From NCBI GenBank assembly GCA_017303355.1, contig JAFLCU010000002.1:119501-183500 (forward strand): DNA of 64,000 nt, read 5' to 3'. The stretch comes from Caulobacterales bacterium (GTDB taxonomy: Bacteria > Pseudomonadota > Alphaproteobacteria > Caulobacterales > Aquidulcibacteraceae). Below the pieces are notes generated by a model. The model was given only the letters and a program-made list of their open reading frames with translations, had not been told where the DNA came from and ran no database searches. The translations under genes were made by a program, and so were the position numbers. Positions 29,223 through 40,124 of this stretch are shown piece after piece; position 1 is the stretch's first letter, and each line of letters opens with the position of its first letter.

Positions 29223-30368
29223 GTGAGCAGCGCCGCCTCCGCACGCGAAATCCTCGCGCGGCTGATCGCGTTCGACACGACGTCGCGCAATTCCAATTTG
29301 GACTTGATCGCCTGGGTCGAGGATTTTCTGCGCGCGCGCGGAATTGCATCGCGGCGCGTGGCGAATCTGGAGGGCACGAAGGCCAATCTCTATGCCCTCG
29401 TAGGCCCGGCGATGGAGGGCGGTGTTGTGCTCTCGGGCCATACCGATGTGGTGCCTGTCGATGGTCAGCCCTGGTCGAGCGATCCGTGGGTGCTGACCGA
29501 GCGTGACGGCAAGCTTTATGGGCGCGGCGTCGCCGACATGAAAAGCTTTGTCGCGCTGGCGCTGGCGCACGTCGATGAAGCTTTGGCCGCGCCGCTGAAG
29601 CGGCCGCTGATCTTGGCGTTCTCCTATGACGAAGAGATCGGCTGCCTCGGCGCGCCGAGTATGATCGGCGAAATCGTGCGCGAAACGCCGAAGCCCTCGG
29701 CCGTGATCGTCGGCGAGCCGACATCGATGAAAGTCGTGTCCGGCCACAAGGGCATACGCACTTTCATCGTCGAAGTGATCGGGCGCGAGGCGCATTCGAG
29801 CTTGCCGGACCACGGCGTCTCGGCCGTGAGCGAGGCTTTGAAGCTGATGAATTTCGTCGAGCAGATGGCGCGCGAGGCGAAGGGGCATCGACACGCCCAT
29901 TTCTCGCCGGCGACGATGACGATCGGGCGCGTCGATGGCGGCACGGCGGTGAACATTCTGGCCCGGCGCTGCGAGTTCATCTGGGATCTGCGCACGGGCG
30001 ATACGGCGAGCGCCGATGCGTTCGAGGCGCGTTTCTTTGAAGAAGCCGCGAAGCTCGATGCGGCGATCAAGCAGCGCGCGCCGGAGGGAGGCGTGAAAAT
30101 CACGCGTAGATCGCGCACGCCGGGGCTGGAGCTCGATCTTGGCAGTGAAGCCGAAACACTCGCGCGCGCGCTGACGGGCGACAATGATACGCAAGCCGTC
30201 GCCTACGCGGCGGAGGCGGGGCTTTTTCAGCGCGCGGGCTTGTCAGCTGTGATTTGCGGTCCAGGCTCGATCGAGCAAGCGCACCAGCCCGACGAATGGA
30301 TCGAGATCGCCCAAATCGAAGCAGGCGCGGCTTTCATGCGTCGGCTGATTGCAAAGCTCAGCGCCTAG
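29223..30368 (+). CDS. argE: Acetylornithine deacetylase-type M20 peptidase
   Basis: 381 residues from GTG 29223, four bases after the FKBP stop. Metal sites: SGHTDVVPV and YGRGVADMKSF, followed by YDEEIGCLG (catalytic Glu and ligand), GEPTSMKVVSGHKG, and EAHSSLPDHGVSAV at the dimerisation domain. IDGGTAVNILARRCEF and a late His in GPGSIEQAHQPDEWIE complete the M20A/ArgE-type pattern. Probably deacetylates N2-acetylornithine in arginine synthesis; desuccinylase activity is the main alternative. Operonic with the FKBP gene by spacing. Confidence 0.88.
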   Translation: MSSAASAREILARLIAFDTTSRNSNLDLIAWVEDFLRARGIASRRVANLEGTKANLYALVGPAMEGGVVLSGHTDVVPVDGQPWSSDPWVLTERDGKLYGRGVADMKSFVALALAHVDEALAAPLKRPLILAFSYDEEIGCLGAPSMIGEIVRETPKPSAVIVGEPTSMKVVSGHKGIRTFIVEVIGREAHSSLPDHGVSAVSEALKLMNFVEQMAREAKGHRHAHFSPATMTIGRVDGGTAVNILARRCEFIWDLRTGDTASADAFEARFFEEAAKLDAAIKQRAPEGGVKITRRSRTPGLELDLGSEAETLARALTGDNDTQAVAYAAEAGLFQRAGLSAVICGPGSIEQAHQPDEWIEIAQIEAGAAFMRRLIAKLSA

Positions 30369-31019
30369 CGCGCGAGGGACCGCTCTCTCCCCACGAACAC
30401 CACACTCCGTCATCGATCTGGGACCCAAGGGATCGTAGAGCGCGGTGTTGTGGCGCTCTATCCCACATCCAACGCCCCTCCGGCCCTTATTTTCCAACGT
30501 TTCCGCGAAAACGTATCCCACCCCTCCAAAGTTGCGCGATAATGGCTGCATCACTCGCCATGAGAGCAGTCGGTACCCTGTTCGCACTGATGCGCGAGTG
30601 TCGTGATCGAGCGTGAGTGCTTCATGCCTCTCCGCCTCCCGTCAGGACTAGGGGCGGGTGTCCGATACGCGAGCGCGGGTGCTCGCCGGATATGCGGGGA
30701 AGGCGCGGGCCGTGCGTGGCGCGATGCAGGCTAAGCCGCTTCGCGCGCATGACGGTCCGCGTAACGCGGTGAAGCACGAGGCCCGCGTGCGCCATAACGC
30801 GCGGGAGGAAGCGCCGGGATTGTCCGCGAACACGGGCGACCCGCACGCCGTCGGCGATCCGTCTCATCGGGTGTGAAAGAACGCCTGCAGCGGAGCCGGC
30901 GTCCGAAGATCACGGGGCGCGGTGGTTCGCGTCAATCAGCGCTGACAAACAGCGCACTTTCGAAGGCGCGACCCACCGCGTCCCCGCTCTCTTCCGATCG
31001 CAAGATCAACAAGGATGAG
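30369..31019. other. 650-bp gene-free stretch rich in hairpins
   Basis: No convincing coding region. Structured pieces: tagagcgc (30436-30443) / gcgctcta (30453-30460) with a flanking ggga/tccc pair; ccgcg-taa-cgcgg at 30757-30769; and cccgcg (30782-30787) / cgcggg (30800-30805), extendable to eight pairs. Short open frames on both strands (for example 30622-30867 minus, 30658-30876 plus) are Arg-rich and look like by-products of GC-rich sequence. The cluster of stable hairpins suggests a structured RNA, a terminator for argE, or a decayed element. Confidence 0.5.
30436..30460. terminator. Strong hairpin downstream of argE, possible terminator
   Basis: Perfect 8-bp stem tagagcgc/gcgctcta with a nine-base loop, extendable with ggga/tccc across a short bulge. 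It lies 68 bases after the argE stop. There is no T tract, so it may be a processing or Rho-linked structure instead of an intrinsic terminator. Confidence 0.4.
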
Positions 31020-31841
31020 TCACGCCTGGAGTTTCATCGCGCGCGAGGCGGCCGCCTTCGCGTCGGCGCTGGCGTAGGCGATGAAGCCGCGGATCAGGAA
31101 ATCATCTTTCGTCAGACCGTAGCGCAGCGGCGCGCCGTCCAGCCGCATGATGCCGCCGCCGGCGGCGCGCAGCACGGCGTGGCCCGCCGCCGCATCCCAT
31201 TCGCTGACGGGGCCGAAGCGCGGATAGAGATCGGCCTTGCCTTCGGCGACGCGGCAAAACTTGATGGAGGAGCTTGCATGCACCATTGCGCCGGCATGAA
31301 GCGCCGTTGCGAAATTCGCGGTCTCGCCATCGCGGCCCGATGTCTCCGAGGCGACCAAGCGCCATTGCGCGGGCGTCGCGCTCGTCGCGATCGGCGTCAA
31401 TGGCGCGGCGATGTGCGCGGTGTCGATGGCGCAACGGCCAGCGAGAGCGCGGCCCGGCTCGCCGGCGTAAAGTTCGCCGGTGGCTGGCGCATAGACCACG
31501 CCGACGATTGCCTCGTTGTTCTCGATCAGCGCGATATTCACGGTGAATTCGTCACCGCCCTTGGCGAAGCCGCGCGTGCCGTCGAGTGGATCGACGCAGA
31601 AAAAGCGTGCGCCGCATTCGGGGATGCGGCCATCGGCGACGGCCTCCTCGCCGATCATCGGCACGCCGGGCGCGAGCCGGGCGAGGCCCGCTTCGATGAT
31701 GGCTTCGGCGCGTTGATCGGCGATGGTGACGATGGAGCCGTCGAGTTTGGTTTGGGTGTCGAAGCCCGCGGCGCGGACTTTCATGATCTCGCGGCCGGCG
31801 GCGAGCGCTAGATCGATCAGGTCTTCAAGCTTCACGCTCAA
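31020..31841 (-). CDS. cysQ: 3'(2'),5'-bisphosphate nucleotidase (CysQ)
   Basis: 273 residues. It dephosphorylates 3'-phosphoadenosine-5'-phosphate from sulfate assimilation. Inositol-monophosphatase fold: GSIVTIADQRAEAII with the first metal Asp, PMIGEEAVADG (metal Glu), FCVDPLDGTRGFAKGGDEFTVNIALIE (the DPLDGT catalytic block), and EWDAAAGHAVLRAAGGGI at the C-terminal metal site. The family includes inositol and fructose phosphatases, but the DPLDGTRGF block and length fit CysQ. Confidence 0.9.
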   Translation of the reverse strand: MSVKLEDLIDLALAAGREIMKVRAAGFDTQTKLDGSIVTIADQRAEAIIEAGLARLAPGVPMIGEEAVADGRIPECGARFFCVDPLDGTRGFAKGGDEFTVNIALIENNEAIVGVVYAPATGELYAGEPGRALAGRCAIDTAHIAAPLTPIATSATPAQWRLVASETSGRDGETANFATALHAGAMVHASSSIKFCRVAEGKADLYPRFGPVSEWDAAAGHAVLRAAGGGIMRLDGAPLRYGLTKDDFLIRGFIAYASADAKAAASRAMKLQA

Positions 31842-31844
31842 TTT

Positions 31845-31976
31845 CCCCTCCCCTTGAGGGGAGGGGTTAGGGGTGGGGTGATGCGCTGGTGCTTGAGAGT
31901 GTGCATTCGGTCCGCGTGAAGCTGGGGGGGGCGGTGTGTCACCCCGCCCCCTGTCCCCTCCCCTCTAGGGGAGGGG
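31845..31976. repeat. Composite GC-rich palindromic element between nadE and cysQ
   Basis: Two near-identical palindromes bracket the element: cccctcccc-ttga-ggggagggg (31845-31866) and cccctcccc-tcta-ggggagggg (31955-31976). A further inverted pair lies inside, ggggtggggtga near 31870 against tcaccccgcccc near 31940, with one mismatch. The whole 132-bp unit can therefore fold as a large hairpin with two terminal stem-loops, like REP-pair or MITE-type elements. No protein is encoded. A related but imperfect hairpin lies at 13604-13630. Confidence 0.7.
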
Positions 31977-31983
31977 ATGAGAG

Positions 31984-33996
<2,013 letters not shown>

Positions 33997-34074
33997 GTCA
34001 GAGGCCTTATCACATTATGCTCAGCGCGACTATAATTGGTGTGGTCGGCCTCGCCGTGCGCCCGGCGATCAAAA

Positions 34075-34308
34075 TTACTGATCGTGCTTGTCGAATTCGA
34101 TATCGGCGCGCTCGTCATAACCTTGGCGCGCGGAGTGGAACACGAGCGCCATGAGGCCCCCGCCAACGGCGAGCGATAAAAGCGTGCCGATGGTTAACGC
34201 GGCCCAGCCGTGGATGCTCATGGCGGAGGCGTCCCAATCCGTCAGCACGCCGAACATCACGGCCGCGAGGATGCCGCCGAGCGAGATCGTGAGGAGGAAG
34301 ACTTTCAT
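34075..34308 (-). CDS. Small two-helix membrane protein
   Basis: 77 residues, not assigned to a named family. Two hydrophobic helices, residues 4-23 (FLLTISLGGILAAVMFGVL) and about 35-57 (ALTIGTLLSLAVGGGLMALVF). A short charged cytoplasmic-type tail (ARQGYDERADIEFDKHDQ) follows. No signal peptidase site is obvious. It stands between nadE and ydbL on the same strand, with 76-78 bp gaps on either side. Confidence 0.7.
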   Translation of the reverse strand: MKVFLLTISLGGILAAVMFGVLTDWDASAMSIHGWAALTIGTLLSLAVGGGLMALVFHSARQGYDERADIEFDKHDQ

Positions 34309-34384
34309 GCTACAAATGTGCGCGCATTGGCGCGCCGGCGCCAGCGGTCAAACCGCCGCGTTCGCGAGAAGCGGCGCGCCGGGA

Positions 34385-34774
34385 TCAATTGCCGCAGAAG
34401 CTGGGAACCGAGACCGGCTGTGTCGCGGTGCGCTGGCGCCATTGGCCGCCTTCGTCGCGATAGCGCTCGCCCACCGCAATACGGCGCTCGAACACCTCGC
34501 AGGCGACGGCCGCCGCCATCTCGTTGACGGACACGCTGCGTTCGCCGGCGCGGCGCGTGTAGAGCTGACGGCGCTGGATGTTGTTCTGTTCAACGCGGCC
34601 GCGCAGGTCGGCGCTGATCGAAGCGCCCGGCACGAAACCGAGATAGCCGTCAGCTTGTTCGCCAATTTGTCCGGCGGCGCGCGCTTGAGCGAGAGGGTCG
34701 CCAGCTTGGCCCATCGCCGGCGTCGCCAATGTCAGCGTGGCGGCGATTGCGACAGCTGCAAATGCGCGGATCAT
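34385..34774 (-). CDS. ydbL: YdbL family protein (DUF1318)
   Basis: 129 residues with a signal peptide (cleavage after ATPAMG, near 22-23). The DUF1318 core reads DPLAQARAAGQIGEQADGYLGFVPG..., RGRVEQNNIQRRQLYTRRA and SVNEMAAAVACEVFERRI. In E. coli YdbL is a periplasmic partner encoded with YnbE and YdbH and modulates their assembly. It overlaps the ynbE stop by four bases (34771-34774), so the three genes form one operon here as well. A single Cys pair (AVACEVFE and the C-terminal SFCGN) may form a disulfide. Confidence 0.88.
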   Translation of the reverse strand: MIRAFAAVAIAATLTLATPAMGQAGDPLAQARAAGQIGEQADGYLGFVPGASISADLRGRVEQNNIQRRQLYTRRAGERSVSVNEMAAAVACEVFERRIAVGERYRDEGGQWRQRTATQPVSVPSFCGN

Positions 34775-34989
34775 GGCGTGGCGTCTCCAAACAAGCCGCT
34801 ATTCTCTTCAAGCAATTCGGCGGCGTCGCGCTCGAGGCGAACGATCACCTCTTGGCGAATATTGACGTTGAGATTGATCTCGATCGGCTCATCCGGCGCT
34901 TGGATCTGCACAGGGATGCATCCTGCCGCGAACGCCGCCGCGCCGAGGGCGGGAAGCAAAGCGGTACGCAATCTTGCTCGTGCGCGCAT
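34771..34989 (-). CDS. ynbE: YnbE-like outer-membrane lipoprotein
   Basis: 72 residues. Lipobox AAGC (Cys24) after a short signal. The mature part is VQIQAPDEPIEINLNVNIRQEVIVRLERDAAELLEENSGLF, the family's hallmark beta-strand plus short helix. In E. coli YnbE oligomerises by beta-strand stacking onto the C-terminus of YdbH and completes a bridge to the outer membrane. Coupled to ydbL downstream; 60 bp after ydbH. Confidence 0.88.
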   Translation of the reverse strand: MRARARLRTALLPALGAAAFAAGCIPVQIQAPDEPIEINLNVNIRQEVIVRLERDAAELLEENSGLFGDATP

Positions 34990-35049
34990 GCGTGAAACTC
35001 CTGCCTGCTTCCTAGCGGCTTCGGTCTGAACCGTGTCTGAAGCCGCGCT

Positions 35050-38000
35050 TTAATCCGATCCTGGCGCGCCGGGGTCAACACTTTCCGGCGGCTGTTCGTC
35101 CGGCTCGCCCGTGGCGCGGTCAATGAGGGAGCCTGGGTCGGTGATCGTGGCCGCGGTTTGCGCCAAGCGGCGGAACGGCGCCGACACGGTGACGTTGAAA
35201 TCGAACGGCACGCCGCGCACGGTCACGTTTCCGATGCCCGGAACCGGGGTGATTTCGCCAAGATCGACGGGCTCGCCAGTGTTGCGGCCGCTGAAGGTGA
35301 TGGAGGAGACCACTTCGCCGTTGAGATCGCCGTCGAGGGTGAGCGCCAGGCTGTCATAGCGAAAGCTTCGCAGCGCATCGAAAGCGATGCGCGCGGGCCC
35401 AGTCGCTTCCGTACCGGCATTGCCGGTGTAGGAGATGACGCCACCGCCGGGCTGGGCGCGCAGCACGCCGCCCTCGATGAAGGCCGTGCGTCGTGTAAGC
35501 AACAATGGAAACGAGCCTTCAACCTGACCGGTCGCTGAGAGATCGGGGATGTTGAGCGAGGCGACGAGCGCGGTGGCGTCGATGTTGCGCAACGTGAGTT
35601 CAAAGCGCGTTTCTTCGGCGCCGAGCGTGATCGTCGTCGGCGACATCGCAAGCGTGCCGGAGGCGAAATCGAACTCCGCGCGTTCAATCGCGACGCGTTC
35701 CTCTGGCAGCAATTGAAAGTTGACGCGCCCGTTGCGCACGGAGACGCCTGGGTTCAACTCGCCGATGGTGACGCGCTGTCCGGGCGGTGTCGTCAGTGCA
35801 AAGGCATCGTCGAAATAGACCTCGCCGCGCACGTCGTTGACGATCGGGATCGTGGAGGTGGCGAGAGAGACGCCGAGTATTTGCGCGCGGGCGCCGCCGC
35901 GAATGGCGTCGCGTGTCCAGTCGAAATCGGCCGTAAGCGCCACATCGCCGCGCACGCTTTCGACCATGCCGCGTGCTTGCTCGGTGATGTCATAGGGCTG
36001 CAGTGTAGGCCCGAAGCTGATCCGGTCGGCGCGAATGCGCGCCTGGCCCAAGCCTTCGCTGACATCGTGGCGGGCGTCAAACCGCGCCAATTGCTGGGCG
36101 CTGGCGTCGAGCACGATCGCGCCGTCCGCGTCGACCTGGCCGTCGCGCAGCACGGCGTTCACGGCCGCGAGGCGTAGCGGATTGAAGAGGGGGCGGTCCT
36201 CGTCGCTCTCGGGGCGGTTCGCCGTGAGCAACGCCTCGCCGGCCTGTACGCGGATCACCGGCGCGTCATCTTCCGGAGCAGCGCTCCACGCGCCGGCGAT
36301 GGTCGATACAGAGCCAGGCAGCGCCGGATCGGTGAGCGTGCCTTCCGCGAATTCTCCTTCCACGCGCCAGCTGTCGGCGATGCGAGCGTTCGCCGTCAGC
36401 CGCGAAATCGCGAGGTTGAGTGTGCGCGCCTCGGCCATGTCGATGGCGAGATGTGGCGATTGCGCGTCGAGGGCCAAAATCGTGTCGTCGGTGCGGCCGC
36501 CGAACCGGCCGACGATGCTGTTCGCGCTCAGACGCGCCGGTTGCGCGTCCGGCCCCGCCATGCGGCCGTGAAGCGCCAAGCTGCGCACGATGAAGCCGCC
36601 GGAGAGATTGCGCTGCGCATCGGCGGCGATGAGCGCGTCGTTCAAAGCGCAAAGCGCGAAATCGCCATCGGAAAAGGAGAGCCCCGCGGCGTCGAGGCCG
36701 CCCATGCGGATGGGCAGGCAACCTCTTGTCGGCGTCACGCGCCAGCCCTGGTCCCACGCCACGGTGACATTCAACGTGGCGACGAGGTCGCGCACCTCGC
36801 CGTCGCCGAGGGGGCCGGTGATGTGCGCGGGGCCGCGCAGTTCGAGTGCACCGTGGCCTTCGGGCATGACGTCGATGGAGATGCCGATTTCATCAGCGGC
36901 GATGCTCGCGCTGCCCGCGCGCCAATTGCTGAGCGTAAGGGTGCCGTCGGCCTCGAACGGCGCACCCGGCGACCAATCGACCGTGTCGAGCAGCAATGAG
37001 GCGTTGGGCGCGCCGCCGCCGCTGAGCTCAAGCGCCACCGCGCCATGCAGCATTGGGCCGGGCCATTGCAGCAACAACGCTGGGGCGTCATCGCGCAGGG
37101 GCGCAATCCTCAACAGCAGGCCGCTGCGCGCACGCGCTTCAATCGGTGCGGCCACCGAGAAGCGTGGCCCACGACCATCGGCGGTGATGACGAGGGGAAT
37201 CGTCGCCTCAAATGCATCGGCGCCGCGATCAAGCGCGCGCTCGGCGCTGGCGAATGTCGGACCGATTGGCGCGTTCGACAGATCCGGAAAAGCATCGCGG
37301 ATGCGGCGCTGTGCGCTTTCGTTGAGGCGCGTATTGGTGAGCCGCACTTGTGCGTCGCCGTCGAGCGAACCTTCCCCGCTCAGATCGAATGTGAGCGCGC
37401 CGGATGCGTCTTGCCGGCCCGATATGAGCGAAAGTCCCTCGAAACCCGCGCCATTCGCGACCCAGCTGGTTTCGCCTCGCAAGCCATTGCCGGACGCGCG
37501 CGCATCGACACGCGTCTGCGTGAGCGATGCATCGTTCACGTGCAGCGAAGCGGCGCTCATGCGCGCTTGCGCTTGCCAATTGGCGAGAACAAGCGCCTCC
37601 TCATTGAAGAGCCCTTGAGCGCCAAATGCGCCTGCAAGAGCCTCGCCGTCAAACGCGTCAGCACGCACATTCGACGCACGCCATGCGGCCTCAATGTCGA
37701 ACCGTTCGAGATTCAGAGGAATGCGCCCCAATGCGCGCAGCGACGTCTCTTCAATGCGCGCATCCGCCCAGATAATTTCTGGCGCCGCGGCGTTCAGTTT
37801 GAATGCGAGGAAGTCTTCGCGCGAGACGACGATGAGTTCGGCTTCGCCATTCGTGAGCGCATATCCATTTTGCGTGAGCGTTATGCTCGGGATGCGGGCG
37901 GCGCCTGAGAAATTTTCGCCAATCACTCCGTCGGATTGAAACGTCGCGGTGACCAAGCCGAACGGCGCATCGATGTGGGCTTCGCCTCCGACAATTCTCA

Positions 38001-38490
38001 GCGCGATCTTCGGAATGGATGGGCGCCGTCGCGAGGAGCTGTCGCCGCGCAAACGGTCAAGCGCGCCAGCGGAGATGCGTCCGCCTCGGTCGAGACGAAG
38101 GCTGAGCCGAGGTTCGATAATCTGGACGGTGCGAAGGACCGGCGTCAACCCGCGCCAAGCCCAGGTCGCTTCAACAAGCGCCGCCTGTGCGTCTGGATCG
38201 TTTTCGGCCCCAAAACGCATTTCCGCGAGTGTCACGCGTTCCAAATCGAGATTAACGACGCGTAAGTCTGCTTCCACGCCGCGCTCTGACAGCGCGGCCT
38301 CAATCAGAAAATCCGCCAGCGGCATGCGCACGAGCCACACCGCGAATGCGACCAAGACCGTGCTGACCCCCAACGCCGCAAGCGCTGTGGCCCAACCGAT
38401 CAAAAATCGGCGGGGGGGCGGCGAATCCTGAGGCTGCTCGAGCAGCGCTTCATCTTGACTCGCAACGGCCTGGTTAGACCTATGTGCCAT
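35050..38490 (-). CDS. ydbH: YdbH-like AsmA-family intermembrane lipid-transport protein
   Basis: 1146 residues. A single N-terminal transmembrane helix (about 30-54, LIGWATALAALGVSTVLVAFAVWLV) is followed by a very long beta-rich region, as in YdbH/TamB/YhdP proteins that form a hydrophobic groove across the periplasm. The C-terminal third carries the YdbH/DctA-YdbH domain (LEGSFPLLLTRRTAFIEGGVLRAQPGGGVISYTG, FRYDSLALTLDGDLNGEVVSSITFSGRNTG). The tail is Pro/Asp-rich. By analogy it moves phospholipids to the outer membrane with YnbE. Divergent from the M23 peptidase gene. Confidence 0.87.
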   Translation of the reverse strand: MAHRSNQAVASQDEALLEQPQDSPPPRRFLIGWATALAALGVSTVLVAFAVWLVRMPLADFLIEAALSERGVEADLRVVNLDLERVTLAEMRFGAENDPDAQAALVEATWAWRGLTPVLRTVQIIEPRLSLRLDRGGRISAGALDRLRGDSSSRRRPSIPKIALRIVGGEAHIDAPFGLVTATFQSDGVIGENFSGAARIPSITLTQNGYALTNGEAELIVVSREDFLAFKLNAAAPEIIWADARIEETSLRALGRIPLNLERFDIEAAWRASNVRADAFDGEALAGAFGAQGLFNEEALVLANWQAQARMSAASLHVNDASLTQTRVDARASGNGLRGETSWVANGAGFEGLSLISGRQDASGALTFDLSGEGSLDGDAQVRLTNTRLNESAQRRIRDAFPDLSNAPIGPTFASAERALDRGADAFEATIPLVITADGRGPRFSVAAPIEARARSGLLLRIAPLRDDAPALLLQWPGPMLHGAVALELSGGGAPNASLLLDTVDWSPGAPFEADGTLTLSNWRAGSASIAADEIGISIDVMPEGHGALELRGPAHITGPLGDGEVRDLVATLNVTVAWDQGWRVTPTRGCLPIRMGGLDAAGLSFSDGDFALCALNDALIAADAQRNLSGGFIVRSLALHGRMAGPDAQPARLSANSIVGRFGGRTDDTILALDAQSPHLAIDMAEARTLNLAISRLTANARIADSWRVEGEFAEGTLTDPALPGSVSTIAGAWSAAPEDDAPVIRVQAGEALLTANRPESDEDRPLFNPLRLAAVNAVLRDGQVDADGAIVLDASAQQLARFDARHDVSEGLGQARIRADRISFGPTLQPYDITEQARGMVESVRGDVALTADFDWTRDAIRGGARAQILGVSLATSTIPIVNDVRGEVYFDDAFALTTPPGQRVTIGELNPGVSVRNGRVNFQLLPEERVAIERAEFDFASGTLAMSPTTITLGAEETRFELTLRNIDATALVASLNIPDLSATGQVEGSFPLLLTRRTAFIEGGVLRAQPGGGVISYTGNAGTEATGPARIAFDALRSFRYDSLALTLDGDLNGEVVSSITFSGRNTGEPVDLGEITPVPGIGNVTVRGVPFDFNVTVSAPFRRLAQTAATITDPGSLIDRATGEPDEQPPESVDPGAPGSD

Positions 38491-38654
38491 TATCCTTCGC
38501 TTGGCGCGGTCCTTGCGCGGGGGTTAAGACTTCCGATTGGCGGTATCGCCTGCGTATGGAATGCGCCAATTGGGTTTCCGGCTGGATAACCAAGAAGCGG
38601 AAAATGCTTGTTTGACATGCGTTTTTTCGCCAAGCCGGCAAGTGGAGCAAGGGT

Positions 38655-40019
38655 TTGCGCGCAGAATTCGCACAACGCCTGATGAAGGCTCGGAAAGGTT
38701 TGGCGCCGTTCGCCTTGATGGCGAGCGCGGCCTGCGTCGGACTCGTTCTGGCGTGGAATGCGGGCCTGTTTGCCGGCGCGGCCGACGCCGAAGCCGCGGA
38801 AAATGCAGCTATTCGGGAACAAGCCGCCGCGCGTGCCGAGCATTTGGCGTTTACGGAAGTTTACCTTGCGCATGAAGAGCGTGAGATGCGCGTCGAAAGC
38901 GGCGAGACGTTGGCCGGACTGCTGACGCGTGCAGGCGCTTCGCGCGATGAGACCAGCGCGGCGCTCGCTTCGATTAGCGACGTTTATAATCCGCGCCGTC
39001 TGCGTCCGGGACAGGAAGTCTCGCTCTTCTTCGATCGCCGCAATGGCGGCGCGCGCCTCACCGGCGTCGCGTTTCGCTCGGAGCCCGGCGCATCCGTCAC
39101 CGCGAACCGAACCATGGCGGGCGAGTTCGCCGCGCGCGAAGTTTTAATGCCGCTGACGTTCGAGATCGCGCGCATTGCGGCGCCGGTTGAAACGAGCTTG
39201 TACGCCACCGCGATGCAGCTGGGCGCGACCGATCGTGAAGTGGCCGCGCTCGCGGACGCTTTCGCCTATGACGTCGACTTCCAACGCGATGTGCGGCCAG
39301 GCGACAATTTCGAACTTGTGTTCGAGCGTTTCTACGATGACGAAGGCAACACCGTTCGCACCGGCGAGCTGTTGTTCGTTGGTCTCGAAACGCGCCAAGG
39401 TCGCCGTGACTTTTATCAATTCATGGCGCCCGGCGATTCACGCTTCGATTGGTACGACCAGAACGGACGCAGCGCCCGCCGCTTCCTGATGAAGACGCCG
39501 ATCAACGGCGCGCGCCTGTCGTCAGGCTTCGGCATGCGCCGCCATCCCATCCTCGGCTATTCGCGGATGCACCGCGGCACCGACTTCGCCGCCCCGATCG
39601 GTACGCCGATCCTGGCGGCGGGCGACGGCACGATCATGCGCGCGGGTCCACTCAGTTCCTACGGCAATTACGTTCGTATCCGCCATGCCAATGGCTTTGA
39701 GACCGCGTATGCGCACATGTCACGGTTCGCGAGCGGCATGCGCGCGGGCGCGCGCGTGCGTCAGGGCCAAATCATCGGCTATGTCGGCAATACTGGGCGT
39801 TCTACTGGCCCACATCTGCACTACGAAGTCATGCAGCGGGGGCAGCAGGTCAATCCAATGACGTTGCGCGTCGCCAACGGCCGGAACCTTGAGGGGCGTT
39901 CGCTTGAGCTCTTCATGTTGGAACGCGAGCGGATCGATACGCTGCGCCAGGTTCGCGAGAACGAAGTGCAGGAAGTTTCCGCGACCGCGGTAAACGCCAG
40001 TCCTGGCGCGCGCCCCTGA
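38655..40019 (+). CDS. M23-family murein DD-endopeptidase (MepM/OapA-like)
   Basis: 454 residues if started at TTG 38655, which has GGAG seven bases upstream; ATG 38682 is the alternative. N-terminal membrane anchor or signal (GLAPFALMASAACVGLVLAWNAG), then a LysM-like/OapA domain (VESGETLAGLLTRAGASRDETSAAL ... YNPRRLRPGQEVSLFF). The LytM domain follows: LSSGFGMRRHPILGYSRMHRGTDFAAPIGTPI with the first zinc ligands His and Asp, and STGPHLHYEVMQRG with the last His ligand. It cleaves peptide cross-links in peptidoglycan. Placed next to an envelope lipid-transport operon. Confidence 0.9.
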   Translation: MRAEFAQRLMKARKGLAPFALMASAACVGLVLAWNAGLFAGAADAEAAENAAIREQAAARAEHLAFTEVYLAHEEREMRVESGETLAGLLTRAGASRDETSAALASISDVYNPRRLRPGQEVSLFFDRRNGGARLTGVAFRSEPGASVTANRTMAGEFAAREVLMPLTFEIARIAAPVETSLYATAMQLGATDREVAALADAFAYDVDFQRDVRPGDNFELVFERFYDDEGNTVRTGELLFVGLETRQGRRDFYQFMAPGDSRFDWYDQNGRSARRFLMKTPINGARLSSGFGMRRHPILGYSRMHRGTDFAAPIGTPILAAGDGTIMRAGPLSSYGNYVRIRHANGFETAYAHMSRFASGMRAGARVRQGQIIGYVGNTGRSTGPHLHYEVMQRGQQVNPMTLRVANGRNLEGRSLELFMLERERIDTLRQVRENEVQEVSATAVNASPGARP

Positions 40020-40124
40020 CGCCGCGCGGCAACCGTCGCTTGTAAGTTCTTGGTTGAGTGTCGCGGGAATCCGGCGCACTATTTTCCCCGCACGGACGCG
40101 GCGGGGGCCGCACACGAATCTTGA

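Noticed and set aside
30622..30867. 81-codon minus-strand frame in the gene-free stretch
   Set aside because: Arg/His-rich, no ribosome site, and the opposite strand is open as well. I could not support it as a protein; the region is annotated as non-coding.
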